Part shown: positions 9,564 to 18,982 of the stretch, piece after piece | Numbering within the stretch: position 1 is the stretch's first letter | Layout of the letters: each line of letters starts with the position of its first letter | DNA from: Allopusillimonas sp008369125 | GTDB lineage: Bacteria > Pseudomonadota > Gammaproteobacteria > Burkholderiales > Burkholderiaceae_B | Length of the DNA stretch: 64,000 bases | Direction of reading: 5' to 3' | Assembly: GCF_008369125.1 (NCBI RefSeq) | Contig: NZ_VOAY01000006.1 | Span: forward strand, 124,001 to 188,000 | Position numbers and translations under genes: made by a program | The notes under the pieces: generated by a model | Database searches by the model: none | What the model was told of the DNA's origin: nothing | The model's input: only the letters and a program-made list of their open reading frames with translations

Positions 9564-10775
9564 TTACAGATCGAGCAACAGGCGCTGCGGATCTTCAAGC
9601 GCTTCTTTCATGGCGACCAAAGCCAGCACCGCTTCACGGCCATCAATAATACGGTGGTCATAAGACAGAGCGAGGTAGTTCATGGGCCGGATGACAATCT
9701 GGCCATTCTCAACAACTGCCCGGTCTTTAGTGGCATGAATACCAAGAATGGCCGACTGAGGCGGGTTGATGATGGGAGTGGAAAGCATGGAGCCAAACAC
9801 CCCACCGTTGGAGATGGAGAACGTGCCACCAGTGAGTTCTTCAAGCGTCAGCTTGCCGTCACGGGCACGCGTGCCGAAGTTGGCGATCTGCTTCTCAATT
9901 TCGGCAATCGACATTTGGTCGGCGTTGCGCAAAATGGGTACAACCAGACCACGCGGGCTGCCGACAGCGATGCCGATGTCGAAGTAACCATGGTAAATAA
10001 TGTCTTTGCCATCAACGGAAGCATTGACCACCGGGTATTTTTTCAGTGCAGCAACCGCTGCCTTGACGAAGAACGACGTAAAACCCAGCTTGACGCCGTG
10101 CTCTTTTTCGAACTGGTCTTTGTAGCGCTTGCGCACATCAAGAATGCCCTGCATATTGACTTCGTTAAACGTCGTCAATATGGCGTTTTCAGATTGCGAT
10201 TGAATGAGGCGCTCGGCCACACGGGCACGCAGTCGGCTCATGGGTACGCGCTGCTCAGGGCGCCCGTCGAGCGACAGGGCCGGTGCAGCGACTGGGGCAG
10301 CGGCTTTCTTGGCGGGCGCAGTGCCAGCCTCAAGCGCATCACCCTTGGTAATGCGACCGCCACGGCCAGTGCCGTCGACACTGGATGGGTCTACGCCTTT
10401 TTCAGCCAAAATTTTGCCAGCGGCGGGCGAAGCGACGGCCGACTTTGCCGAGGCGGTCGGCGCCGAGGCGGCAGCCTCGGCCTGCGGTGCTGGCGCATCG
10501 GCTGGCTTTTCGGCGGGCGCTGCGGCGGCTTTGGCATCGGTGTCGATACGCGCCAGCACTTCACCCGAAGTTACCGTACTGCCATCGCCTTTGACGATTT
10601 CTTTAAGAACGCCAGACGCAGGAGCAGGCACCTCAAGCACCACCTTGTCAGTTTCGACCTCGATCAGAATCTCGTCAGCCTCAACCATTTCGCCAGGCTG
10701 TTTTTTCCACTCGAGCAAGGTTGCTTCCGAAATCGATTCAGAAAGCTGGGGTACGAGAACGTCTGTAATTGCCAT
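9564..10775 (-). CDS. sucB: Dihydrolipoyl succinyltransferase, E2 of 2-oxoglutarate dehydrogenase
   Basis: Core E2 (also called odhB) that transfers the succinyl group from lipoamide to CoA. 403 aa. Domains: one N-terminal lipoyl domain (1-75, lipoylated Lys in VETDKVVLEV), an Ala/Pro-rich flexible linker, a peripheral subunit-binding domain (about 110-145, GKILAEKGVDPSSVDGTGRGGRI), a second linker, and the catalytic acyltransferase domain (about 175-403) with the active-site His motif SYDHRIIDGREAV. odhA lies 35 bp upstream in the same direction. The single lipoyl domain and this context favour succinyltransferase over pyruvate E2. Confidence 0.98.
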   Translation of the reverse strand: MAITDVLVPQLSESISEATLLEWKKQPGEMVEADEILIEVETDKVVLEVPAPASGVLKEIVKGDGSTVTSGEVLARIDTDAKAAAAPAEKPADAPAPQAEAAASAPTASAKSAVASPAAGKILAEKGVDPSSVDGTGRGGRITKGDALEAGTAPAKKAAAPVAAPALSLDGRPEQRVPMSRLRARVAERLIQSQSENAILTTFNEVNMQGILDVRKRYKDQFEKEHGVKLGFTSFFVKAAVAALKKYPVVNASVDGKDIIYHGYFDIGIAVGSPRGLVVPILRNADQMSIAEIEKQIANFGTRARDGKLTLEELTGGTFSISNGGVFGSMLSTPIINPPQSAILGIHATKDRAVVENGQIVIRPMNYLALSYDHRIIDGREAVLALVAMKEALEDPQRLLLDL

Positions 10776-10810
10776 GATATGTATTCCGTTTGTAGTTTTA
10801 GATCTGTACG

Positions 10811-13681
10811 TTATTTGGTCAGCATGAAGCCCTTGAACTTGGCGGAAAGCGCCTGTTCAAGCAGATTGCGCTGTTGCTCCTGGTGCTTTGCCAGGTAGCC
10901 CACGGCAGGCGAAGCAGATGCCTGACGGCCCGCGTAACCCAGCCTTTGCCCTTCAGCCATATTCTCGTACAAATGATGCTGAATATAAAACCAGGGCCCC
11001 TGGTTTTGTGGCTCGTCTTGCGTCCACACAACTTCCTTGGCATTCGGGTACTTTTGCAGTTCGGCCTGGAAGGCTTTGTGGGCAAAGGGGTACAGTTGCT
11101 CAACACGCAAAATGGCGACGTCGTTGTGCTCACCCTCTTGGCGCGCATGGATGAGGTCGTAGTAAACCTTGCCCGAACACGCTATTACGCGCCTGACATT
11201 CTCTGGAACAATCGCAGCGTCAGTTTCGCCAATGACGGTCAGGAACTGACCTGTGGCCAAGTCTTCGAGTGGCGATGCAGCTGACTTGTTGCGCAGCAAC
11301 GACTTAGGCGTCAGTATGACCAGCGGCTTGCGGAAGGGCCGGATCATTTGACGACGTAACAGATGAAAAATCTGCGCGCCGTTGGTGGGCTGTGCCACCT
11401 GAATGTTGTTGTCAGCACACAGTTGCAGGAAACGTTCGATACGGGCCGATGAGTGCTCAGGGCCCTGTCCTTCGTAACCATGCGGCAGCATGAGTGTGAG
11501 CCCGCACTGACGGCCCCACTTGGCTTCACCCGACGTGATGAACTGGTCGATAACGACTTGCGCACCATTGACGAAGTCGCCGAACTGCGCTTCCCAGATG
11601 GTTAGTGTGTTGGGCTCAGCGGTAGCGTAGCCATACTCAAAGGCCAGCACAGCTTCTTCTGAAAGAACAGAGTCAATGACGGTAAACGGCGCCTGGTTGT
11701 CAGAGACATTTTGCAGCGGAATATACGTCCCATCATTCCAGCGTTCGCGCTTTTGGTCATGCAATACAGCATGTCGATGCGTAAACGTACCGCGACCTGA
11801 GTCTTGCCCAGTAATGCGAATGGCATAGCCATTGCTCACCAGGGTGGCAAACGCCAGATGCTCGCCCATGCCCCAATCGATATTGTGCTCGCCCCGAGCC
11901 ATTTTGCGGCGTTCAGTAAGCAGTTTTTCAACCAGCGAGTGCACGGTGAAATTTTCGGGCACCATGGTCAGGCGCTCGCCAATACGGGTAAGCTCGGCTG
12001 CCGGCAAGGCGGTGTCAGCCTGGTCTGTCCATTTGGCGCCCAGAAATGGCGTCCAGTCAGTGGCGTACTTGTTTTTGTAATCGGTAAGCACCGGCTCGAT
12101 GGTGCGCTGACCATCTTCCATGAGCTGGCGATAGGCCTTGACCATGTCGTCGGGCTCGTTTTCGGCCAGAATGCCTTGCGTAACCAGCTTGTCGGCATAA
12201 ACCTTGCGGGTACCGGGGTGCTTGCCTATGCTCTTGTACATAAGCGGCTGAGTCAGCGAGGGGGTGTCCTGCTCGTTGTGACCCAGTTTACGGAAGCAGA
12301 TGATGTCTACAACGACGTCGTGATGAAACTGCATGCGGTAATCGAGAGCAAGCTGCGTCACGTACACGACCGCTTCGGGATCGTCGCCATTTACATGAAA
12401 AACCGGCGCCTCGATCATTTTTACCACGTCGGTGCAATACAGGGTGGAACGCGTATCGCGTGGGTCAGACGTTGTGAAACCGATCTGGTTGTTGATGACG
12501 ATATGCAGGGTACCGCCCGTACCATAGCCGCGCGTCTGGGCCATGTTAAGGGTTTCCATGACAACACCCTGACCGGCAAAGGCTGCGTCACCATGCACCA
12601 GCACAGGCAACACCTGCAGCCCCTCAACATCGCCACGGCGATCTTGACGGGCGCGCACGCTGCCTTCTACAACCGGGTTTACGATTTCGAGGTGCGATGG
12701 GTTAAATGCCAGTGAAAGGTGCACCGGACCGCCACGTGTGGACAGGTCGCTGGAAAAACCGTTGTGATACTTGACGTCGCCGTCGGTCAGGCCATCAGGG
12801 TGCTTGCCTTCAAACTCGGCGAACAGATCACCGGGCATTTTGCCCATGATGTTCACCAGCATATTCAGGCGACCACGGTGGGCCATGCCCACGATGATTT
12901 CCTGAACACCGTTTTCACCTGCGTGATTAACAACCTCATCCATAGAGGCGATAAACGACTCGCCACCCTCAAGCGAAAAGCGCTTCTGCCCTACGTACTT
13001 GGTATGCAGAAAACGCTCAATGCCTTCGGCCTCGGTAATCTGCTGCAGAACATGGCGTTTTTCATCAGCGGTAAGCGAAGGCACGCCCAGCGTAGACTCG
13101 AGGCGTTCTTGGATCCAACGTTTGGCCGTTGGATCAGAAATATGCATGAACTCGGCGCCGATATTGCCGCAATAGGTATCACGCAAGGCCTTGAGCATGT
13201 CGCGCATGGTCATGGTGTCGGCTTTGGTGAAATACGTATTGGTGGCCGAATAAACCTGGTCAAGATCAGAGGCGGTTAAACCATAGAAGGCCGGATCGAG
13301 TTCGGGGATGTCAGGCCGATCTGCGCGCTTGAGTGGGTCAAGATTGGCAATGCGGGCGCCCAGTGAACGGTACGCCGCGATAATCGACTGAACATACACC
13401 TGCTTGCCGGCAAACGTCAGGTCTGCCTGCTGAGTGTGAACAACAAATTTGTTTTCTTTGGCGCGTTGAGCGAACGATTCAACAATTGGGGCGTGAGGCT
13501 GATCGCGAGTAACCTCGCTGCCATCGGTGGCCGGAAGATGTTGAAGCTGGTCGAAGTAATTGCGCCAGGGTTCAGAAACCGAACCTGGATTATCGAGGTA
13601 TGACTCGTAGAGCTCCTCGACATATGGAGCATTACTGCCAAACAAATAAGAATTAGATAAAAGTTCTTGTACCGATGACAT
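10811..13681 (-). CDS. sucA: 2-oxoglutarate dehydrogenase E1 component
   Basis: Thiamine-diphosphate-dependent decarboxylase (also called odhA) of the TCA cycle, 956 aa, full length. The N-terminal segment NSYLFGSNAPYVEELYESYL matches the OGDH start. Catalytic features include MAHRGRLNMLVN, HGDAAFAGQG, the TPP-binding region HVNGDDPEAV to RKLGHNEQD, and the C-terminal transketolase-like domains. It is first in the odhA-odhB-lpdA operon. The start ATG at 13681 opens MSSVQELL. The upstream 308 bp is shared with the divergent maeB promoter. Confidence 0.98.
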   Translation of the reverse strand: MSSVQELLSNSYLFGSNAPYVEELYESYLDNPGSVSEPWRNYFDQLQHLPATDGSEVTRDQPHAPIVESFAQRAKENKFVVHTQQADLTFAGKQVYVQSIIAAYRSLGARIANLDPLKRADRPDIPELDPAFYGLTASDLDQVYSATNTYFTKADTMTMRDMLKALRDTYCGNIGAEFMHISDPTAKRWIQERLESTLGVPSLTADEKRHVLQQITEAEGIERFLHTKYVGQKRFSLEGGESFIASMDEVVNHAGENGVQEIIVGMAHRGRLNMLVNIMGKMPGDLFAEFEGKHPDGLTDGDVKYHNGFSSDLSTRGGPVHLSLAFNPSHLEIVNPVVEGSVRARQDRRGDVEGLQVLPVLVHGDAAFAGQGVVMETLNMAQTRGYGTGGTLHIVINNQIGFTTSDPRDTRSTLYCTDVVKMIEAPVFHVNGDDPEAVVYVTQLALDYRMQFHHDVVVDIICFRKLGHNEQDTPSLTQPLMYKSIGKHPGTRKVYADKLVTQGILAENEPDDMVKAYRQLMEDGQRTIEPVLTDYKNKYATDWTPFLGAKWTDQADTALPAAELTRIGERLTMVPENFTVHSLVEKLLTERRKMARGEHNIDWGMGEHLAFATLVSNGYAIRITGQDSGRGTFTHRHAVLHDQKRERWNDGTYIPLQNVSDNQAPFTVIDSVLSEEAVLAFEYGYATAEPNTLTIWEAQFGDFVNGAQVVIDQFITSGEAKWGRQCGLTLMLPHGYEGQGPEHSSARIERFLQLCADNNIQVAQPTNGAQIFHLLRRQMIRPFRKPLVILTPKSLLRNKSAASPLEDLATGQFLTVIGETDAAIVPENVRRVIACSGKVYYDLIHARQEGEHNDVAILRVEQLYPFAHKAFQAELQKYPNAKEVVWTQDEPQNQGPWFYIQHHLYENMAEGQRLGYAGRQASASPAVGYLAKHQEQQRNLLEQALSAKFKGFMLTK

Positions 13682-13989
13682 ATATTCGCTTCACCTATCC
13701 GAGTGCCTCACTCGTTATAGTGCAGGGGACAACCTTCCGCGACACGGCCAGACCGATTAGCGGATAGCGGGGGCAGAAGGCAACTTGTACGACGCCTTAA
13801 TTAGCCGTATTCACGTTAGTATACCCTTGATGCTCTGTGCAGACCTAAACTGGAGGGCCGGAAACGCAGGTATACGGCGATTCCGTTGGCATAATCAAAC
13901 ACCCTTGTTGCAAGCTGTGAGCAAATCTCGCCAAAAGCGGTTCAGAACATGTAATGTACGTTTTCTAATCTATTCAGGAGCACTCACCC
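13682..13989. other. Divergent promoter region between odhA and maeB
   Basis: The 308-bp gap separates two oppositely transcribed central-metabolism operons. The maeB ribosome site AGGAG is at 13976-13980. TTGTAC near 13785 with TATTCA 17 bp later is a weak promoter candidate reading towards maeB. I see no good palindrome, and the 21-bp palindrome found near mdh and acnB is absent. Confidence 0.4.
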
Positions 13990-16287
13990 ATGGACGCCAA
14001 CGCCGATCTCACCAAGCTCGCCCTCGATTACCACGCCTACCCTACACCAGGCAAAATCTCCGTCATGCCTACCAAGCCGCTGGCAAATCAGGATGATTTA
14101 TCGCTGGCTTATTCACCCGGCGTCGCTATTGCCTGCATGGCCATTCATGCCGAAGGCGATAACGCAGCAGCCATGTACACGTCCCGTGCCAACCTGGTTG
14201 GCGTCATCACCAATGGCACCGCTGTTCTGGGCCTGGGCAACATCGGGCCACTGGCTTCCAAGCCCGTCATGGAGGGCAAAGCCTGTTTGTTCAAAAAGTT
14301 TGCCGGCATTGATGTTTTTGATATCGAGCTTGACGAAAACGATCCCGACAAACTGGTTGACATTATTGCAGCGCTCGAACCAACGCTAGGCGGCGTCAAC
14401 CTCGAAGACATCAAGGCGCCAGAGTGCTTTTATATTGAGAAAAAACTGCGCGCGCGCATGAAGATACCTGTCTTTCATGACGATCAGCACGGCACGGCCA
14501 TTATTTCAGCCGCCGCCATTCTCAATGGCCTCAAGGTCGTAAAAAAGGAAATCGGTCAGGTCAAGCTGGTGTGTTCAGGTGCGGGTGCGGCAGCCATCGC
14601 CTGCCTCGATTTGCTGGTGCATCTGGGCATCAAGCGTGAAAACGTTTTCGTGGTCGACTCGCGTGGCGTCATCACCAAAGGCCGTGATGCCGCTATGGAA
14701 CCTAATAAAGCACGCTACGCGCAAGACACCGAAGCGCGTACGCTTGCCGATGTTTGCCAGAATGCAGATGTGTTTCTGGGGTGCTCGGCACCAGGCGTGC
14801 TCAAGGCGGAAATGGTCACTTCCATGGCCTCCAGCCCGCTCATTCTTGCGCTTGCCAACCCCGAGCCCGAAATACGTCCTGAAATTGCCAAGGCAGCCCG
14901 ACCTGACTGCATTGTCGCCACCGGCCGGTCTGACTACCCCAACCAGGTCAACAACGTACTCTGCTTTCCTTTCATCTTCAGGGGCGCACTCGATTGTGGT
15001 GCCACCATCATCAATGAAGAAATGAAGCTGGCCGCTGTCACTGCCATTGCCGAGCTTGCTCAAGCAGAGCAAAACGACGAGGTTGCAACGGCCTATGCTG
15101 GGCAAGAACTGACCTTCGGGCCTGAATACATTATTCCTAAGCCGTTCGACTCTCGCCTGATTGTCAAAATAGCCCCCGCCGTGGCGCAGGCCGCCGCTGA
15201 CTCAGGCGTGGCACGCCGACCCATTGAAGACATGGATGCCTATCGCGCCAAGTTGACCAGCTTCGTGTATCACACCGGTCAGCTGATGCGCCCTCTGTTC
15301 ATGCAGGCTAAAAGCGCGCCCAAACGCGTCATCTTCGCCGACGGTGAAGACGAGCGCGTGCTGCGTGCCGCCCAGACCATTGTCGATGAGAAAATCGGCC
15401 ACCCTATATTGGTGGGGCGACCATCGGTCATCAACATGCGCCTTGAAAAATTTGGCCTGCGCCTGACAGTCGGCGTCGATATCGATATTGTTGACCCCGA
15501 AGATGACGCCCGTTTCAATGAAACCTGGATGGCCTACTACAAAATGAAGGGTCGCGACGGCGTAACGCCCGAAATCGCCAAAGCCATGGTGCGCAAGCAT
15601 AATTCGCTCATTAGCGTCATGCTGCTTCAGCGCGGCGATGCCGACGCCATGATATGCGGGATCAGTAGCCGCTTTGACAACCAGTTGCGTTATGTGGACG
15701 AGGTTATCGGGCTAAAGCAAGATGCAAAGGTCTATGCTGCCATGAATGTGCTGATGTTGCCTACGCAAACGCTGTTCATTTGCGACACACACGTCAATGA
15801 AGACCCAACGGCAGAAGAGATCGCCGACATGACGATACTGGCGGCGGCAGAAATGCAGCGCTTTGGTGTAGTGCCAAAAGTCGCCCTGCTTTCCCATTCC
15901 AACTTTGGCAGCCGCAAGACCGCTTCGTCGCTGAAAATGGCGCGTGCTCGCGAAATATTGGCCGAGCGCGTCCCCACGCTCGAGGTCGATGGCGAGATGC
16001 ACGCTGACTCGGCATTGTCAGAGGCAATCCGTCTGAACGCCTTCCCCGACTCAACGCTAAAGGGGCCAGCCAACTTGCTGATTGCACCTAATCTTGACAC
16101 AGGCAACATCACCTACAACATGCTCAAGATGACGGGAAGCAACGGCATTGCCATGGGGCCAGTATTGCTCGGTGCCGCTCGGCCCGTGCATATTCTCACC
16201 ACCAGCGCCACAGTACGCCGCATCGTCAACATGACCGCGCTGGCTGTGGTTGACGCACAGCAGGAGGCCGGCCAAGTAACGCTTTAA
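13990..16287 (+). CDS. maeB: NADP-dependent malic enzyme with phosphotransacetylase-like domain
   Basis: Oxidatively decarboxylates malate to pyruvate, giving NADPH. 765 aa, the usual length of MaeB-type fusions. N-terminal malic enzyme domain (about 1-410): AYSPGVAIAC, TNGTAVLGLGNIGPLASKPV, metal-binding IPVFHDDQHGTAI and NAD(P)-binding CSGAGAAAIACLDL. The C-terminal part (about 430-765) is phosphate acetyltransferase-like (FADGEDERVLRAAQ, ISSRFDNQLRYVDE); in characterised homologues this part is regulatory rather than catalytic. ATG 13990 follows AGGAG. It is a single-gene unit ending at the terminator at 16336. Confidence 0.96.
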   Translation: MDANADLTKLALDYHAYPTPGKISVMPTKPLANQDDLSLAYSPGVAIACMAIHAEGDNAAAMYTSRANLVGVITNGTAVLGLGNIGPLASKPVMEGKACLFKKFAGIDVFDIELDENDPDKLVDIIAALEPTLGGVNLEDIKAPECFYIEKKLRARMKIPVFHDDQHGTAIISAAAILNGLKVVKKEIGQVKLVCSGAGAAAIACLDLLVHLGIKRENVFVVDSRGVITKGRDAAMEPNKARYAQDTEARTLADVCQNADVFLGCSAPGVLKAEMVTSMASSPLILALANPEPEIRPEIAKAARPDCIVATGRSDYPNQVNNVLCFPFIFRGALDCGATIINEEMKLAAVTAIAELAQAEQNDEVATAYAGQELTFGPEYIIPKPFDSRLIVKIAPAVAQAAADSGVARRPIEDMDAYRAKLTSFVYHTGQLMRPLFMQAKSAPKRVIFADGEDERVLRAAQTIVDEKIGHPILVGRPSVINMRLEKFGLRLTVGVDIDIVDPEDDARFNETWMAYYKMKGRDGVTPEIAKAMVRKHNSLISVMLLQRGDADAMICGISSRFDNQLRYVDEVIGLKQDAKVYAAMNVLMLPTQTLFICDTHVNEDPTAEEIADMTILAAAEMQRFGVVPKVALLSHSNFGSRKTASSLKMARAREILAERVPTLEVDGEMHADSALSEAIRLNAFPDSTLKGPANLLIAPNLDTGNITYNMLKMTGSNGIAMGPVLLGAARPVHILTTSATVRRIVNMTALAVVDAQQEAGQVTL

Positions 16288-16335
16288 GGGCCATACGCGC
16301 GGCAGATTCATCATCACCGTGCATTTACTTAGCAA

Positions 16336-16364
16336 GGCGGGCTTTATGCCCGCCCTGTTTTATT
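16336..16364 (+). terminator. Rho-independent terminator of maeB
   Basis: Seven-bp stem GGCGGGC / GCCCGCC around a TTTAT loop, followed by a T-rich CTGTTTTATT tail, 49 bp after the maeB stop. Confidence 0.85.
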
Positions 16365-16600
16365 CCGCACCACCCTGCTCGCCTCTTTTCAGCTAACGCC
16401 ATATTTTCGCCGGCCGCGCGTTCTTTCGCATCCTCTGGTGCGCGTACGCCTGTCTGTGCTCTGGTGAACCTTGCGGGAAAAGGCTCAAAGATCGTAGATA
16501 GGCTGAATTTATCGCGTAAGCAGAGTTGCTCACCGTGCCTCAAGCAGTGCAGGCTCATGACCAGGCTATCAAAACTGCCAAACAAGCGATCTTAAGACTA

Positions 16601-16626
16601 AAAAACCCGGCACAGGCCGGGTTTTT
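16601..16626 (-). terminator. Rho-independent terminator of gltA (bidirectional)
   Basis: Perfect 10-bp arms AAAAACCCGG / CCGGGTTTTT around a 6-nt loop, 25 bp beyond the gltA stop. The symmetric A/T runs allow termination in both directions, but position assigns it to the sdh-gltA operon. Confidence 0.85.
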
Positions 16627-16651
16627 ACTGCTGCGGACCCAGGCCCCGACG

Positions 16652-17956
16652 TTATTGCGTCTTGGGTACGTCGCGAACCACCGAACCGTCGTACAACTGG
16701 CGTGGGCGGCCGATTTTGTAGTCAGGGTCAGACAGCATTTCATTCCATTGAGCGATCCAGCCTACCGTACGAGCCAAGGCGAAAATTGCCGTGAACAAAG
16801 AGGTGGGAATGCCAATGGCACGCTGAACAATACCGGAGTAAAAGTCAACGTTGGGGTAAAGCTTGCGTTCAACAAAGTATGGATCCTCGAGCGCAATGCG
16901 TTCGACTTCCATGGCCAGTTTGAACAAGGGGTCGTTTTCAAGACCCAGTGCACTGAGCACTTCTTTGCAGGTTTCCTGCATCAGCTTGGCACGCGGGTCA
17001 TAATTTTTGTACACGCGGTGACCAAAGCCCATGAGGCGCACGCCCGAGTTTTTGTCTTTGACCTTTTCCATGAACTCGCCAACCTTGGCGATACCGCCGT
17101 TGGCCTGAAGGTCTTCGAGCATTTGCAGGCATGCTTCGTTGGCACCACCGTGTGCAGGGCCCCACAAGCATGCTACGCCGGCTGCAATCGCAGCAAACGG
17201 ATTGGTGCCCGACGAACCGCAAAGGCGAACGGTAGAGGTTGACGCATTCTGTTCGTGATCTGCATGCAGAACAAAAATACGATCGAGTGCACGCTCTACT
17301 ACTTCGTTGACTTTATAGTCTTCGCACGGTGTGGCAAACATCATGCGCAAGAAGTTGCCCGTGTAGGACAGGTCATTTTTCGGGTAGATCAATGGCTGAC
17401 CAAGCGAGTGCTTGTAGGCCATGGCCACCAGCGTGGGCATTTTCGCAATAAGGCGAATGGCAGACACATGACGATGATGCGGGTTGGTGATGTCGGTGGA
17501 ATCATGATAGAAAGCCGACAATGCGCCAACCAGCCCCGTCAGCACAGCCATAGGGTGTGCGTCGCGACGGAAACCGAGCAAAAACACCTGCATCTGCTCA
17601 TGCACCATGGTGTGATGCGTTACGGTTGTGTCAAATTCTAGCTTTTGATCCGGTGTGGGCAATTCGCCATTAAGGATCAAGTAGCAAATATCGAGAAAAT
17701 CGTAACCCTGGGCCAGCTGGTCAATTGGGTAGCCACGATACAGCAGCTGCCCTTTGTCGCCATCAATATAGGTAATACCCGACTCGCACGACGCCGTCGA
17801 GAGAAAGCCAGGGTCATAGGTAAACATGCCGCTCTGGCCATACAGCTTACGAATGTCAATAACGTCGGGCCCAAGCGTCCCCTGATAAACAGGAAACTCA
17901 ATAGGCGCGCTGTCATCGGAAAACGATAGCGTGGCCTTCTTGTCTGACAATTGCAT
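16652..17956 (-). CDS. gltA: Citrate synthase
   Basis: Condenses oxaloacetate and acetyl-CoA to citrate. 434 aa, the size of the hexameric type II enzyme of proteobacteria. Active-site segments are visible: HADHEQNASTSTVRLCGSSG (catalytic His), WGPAHGGANEA, and FGHRVYKNYDPRA with the second catalytic His. A GTG at 17959 directly precedes ATG 17956; AAGGA lies 8 nt before the ATG and 5 nt before the GTG, so I prefer the ATG. It is the last gene of sdhC-D-A-B-E-gltA, 18 bp after sdhE, so citrate synthase and succinate dehydrogenase are likely co-expressed. Confidence 0.97.
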   Translation of the reverse strand: MQLSDKKATLSFSDDSAPIEFPVYQGTLGPDVIDIRKLYGQSGMFTYDPGFLSTASCESGITYIDGDKGQLLYRGYPIDQLAQGYDFLDICYLILNGELPTPDQKLEFDTTVTHHTMVHEQMQVFLLGFRRDAHPMAVLTGLVGALSAFYHDSTDITNPHHRHVSAIRLIAKMPTLVAMAYKHSLGQPLIYPKNDLSYTGNFLRMMFATPCEDYKVNEVVERALDRIFVLHADHEQNASTSTVRLCGSSGTNPFAAIAAGVACLWGPAHGGANEACLQMLEDLQANGGIAKVGEFMEKVKDKNSGVRLMGFGHRVYKNYDPRAKLMQETCKEVLSALGLENDPLFKLAMEVERIALEDPYFVERKLYPNVDFYSGIVQRAIGIPTSLFTAIFALARTVGWIAQWNEMLSDPDYKIGRPRQLYDGSVVRDVPKTQ

Positions 17957-17974
17957 CACAATCTTCCTTAAAAA

Positions 17975-18235
17975 TTACAGCTCTCGCATCTGCGAAACCA
18001 GCCGGCAGATATCGGGTGTGTCGTAAACACCCTCAGGCTCGGTCCGGCCCAGCAATACATCAAGCAAATCGTTGTCGTCCATCTCGAACAGCAAAGTAAG
18101 GGACGACACGTCAGCATCGGTTAACTCAACCTCAAAGCGGTCGAGAAACCGGGTAATGATCATGTCGTTTTCGAGCAGACCCCTGCGGGCCCGCCAACGC
18201 AGACGGGCGCGTTGGAGTTCGGACAGCTTTTTCAT
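17975..18235 (-). CDS. sdhE: Succinate dehydrogenase FAD assembly factor SdhE
   Basis: Small (86 aa) cytoplasmic protein of the SdhE/YgfY/Sdh5 family that promotes covalent flavin attachment to SdhA. The hallmark RGxxE motif is present as ARRGLLEND, within the typical RARLRWRARRGLLE context, followed by the conserved acidic helix LLFEMDDNDLLDVLLG. It lies between sdhB and gltA with gaps of about 18 bp, fitting its role in maturing the enzyme encoded upstream. Confidence 0.95.
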   Translation of the reverse strand: MKKLSELQRARLRWRARRGLLENDMIITRFLDRFEVELTDADVSSLTLLFEMDDNDLLDVLLGRTEPEGVYDTPDICRLVSQMREL

Positions 18236-18252
18236 GAACGTGACAATACCTG

Positions 18253-18969
18253 CTAAATAGTGCGGCGAACCAGCATTTCTTTGATCTTGCCAATGGCGGC
18301 TGAGGGATTAAGCCCTTTGGGACAGACGTCAGCACAGTTCATGATGGTATGGCAACGGAACAGACGGTAAGGGTCTTCAAGATTGTCGAGACGCTCGCCC
18401 GTGGCCTCATCACGCGTATCAACAATAAAGCGATACGCTTGCAGCAGACCTGCGGGCCCAACGAACTTGTCGGGATTCCACCAGAATGACGGGCAGGCAG
18501 TGGAACAGCACGCGCACAGAATACATTCGTACAGGCCGTTAAGCTCGTCGCGCGCCTCGGGCGACTGCAGACGCTCCTTCTCGGGAGGTGCCTGATCGTT
18601 GATCAGGTATGGCTTGATCGAATGATACTGGTTAAAGAAGTGCGTCATGTCGACGATAAGATCGCGCACAACAGGCAGCCCTGGCAATGGCTTGAGCACG
18701 ATAGGCTGTTTGAGCTCACGCAAGTTGGTCGTGCAGGCCAGACCATTCTTGCCATTGATGTTCATGGCATCGGAACCGCAGACGCCCTCACGGCACGAGC
18801 GGCGCAGCGCCAGGCTGTCGTCGACTTCATGTTTAATGCGCGTGAGCGCGTCGAGCAGCATTTTATCTGTAGGCTGCAGCGCGACTTCGAGCTTTTGCAT
18901 GTAAGGGCGCTCGTCCTTGTCAGGATCGTAGCGGTAGATCTCAAATTTAACGACGCGTTTTTCGCTCAT
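18253..18969 (-). CDS. sdhB: Succinate dehydrogenase iron-sulfur subunit
   Basis: Electron-transfer subunit of complex II, 238 aa. It carries three cluster-binding regions: plant-type 2Fe-2S (CREGVCGSDAMNINGKNGLAC), then CILCACCSTACPSFWWN and CHTIMNCADVCPKGLNP, which together bind the 4Fe-4S and 3Fe-4S clusters. It passes electrons from SdhA flavin to quinone in the inner membrane. It lies 13 bp after sdhA within the operon. Confidence 0.98.
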   Translation of the reverse strand: MSEKRVVKFEIYRYDPDKDERPYMQKLEVALQPTDKMLLDALTRIKHEVDDSLALRRSCREGVCGSDAMNINGKNGLACTTNLRELKQPIVLKPLPGLPVVRDLIVDMTHFFNQYHSIKPYLINDQAPPEKERLQSPEARDELNGLYECILCACCSTACPSFWWNPDKFVGPAGLLQAYRFIVDTRDEATGERLDNLEDPYRLFRCHTIMNCADVCPKGLNPSAAIGKIKEMLVRRTI

Positions 18970-18982
18970 TTCAATATCCTGC

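Larger units (their letters stand above)
16288..16651. other. Intergenic region between convergent maeB and gltA
   Basis: This 364-bp stretch holds the maeB terminator (16336-16364) and the gltA terminator (16601-16626). Between them, 16365-16600, I see no reading frame with a ribosome site, no repeat and no clear RNA structure. Confidence 0.6.

Noticed and set aside
9654..10898. Long open frame (414 codons) on the forward strand opposite odhB
   Set aside because: Antisense shadow of a GC-rich gene; its predicted protein is Arg/Gly/Ser-rich with no family features, while the reverse frame is clearly E2.
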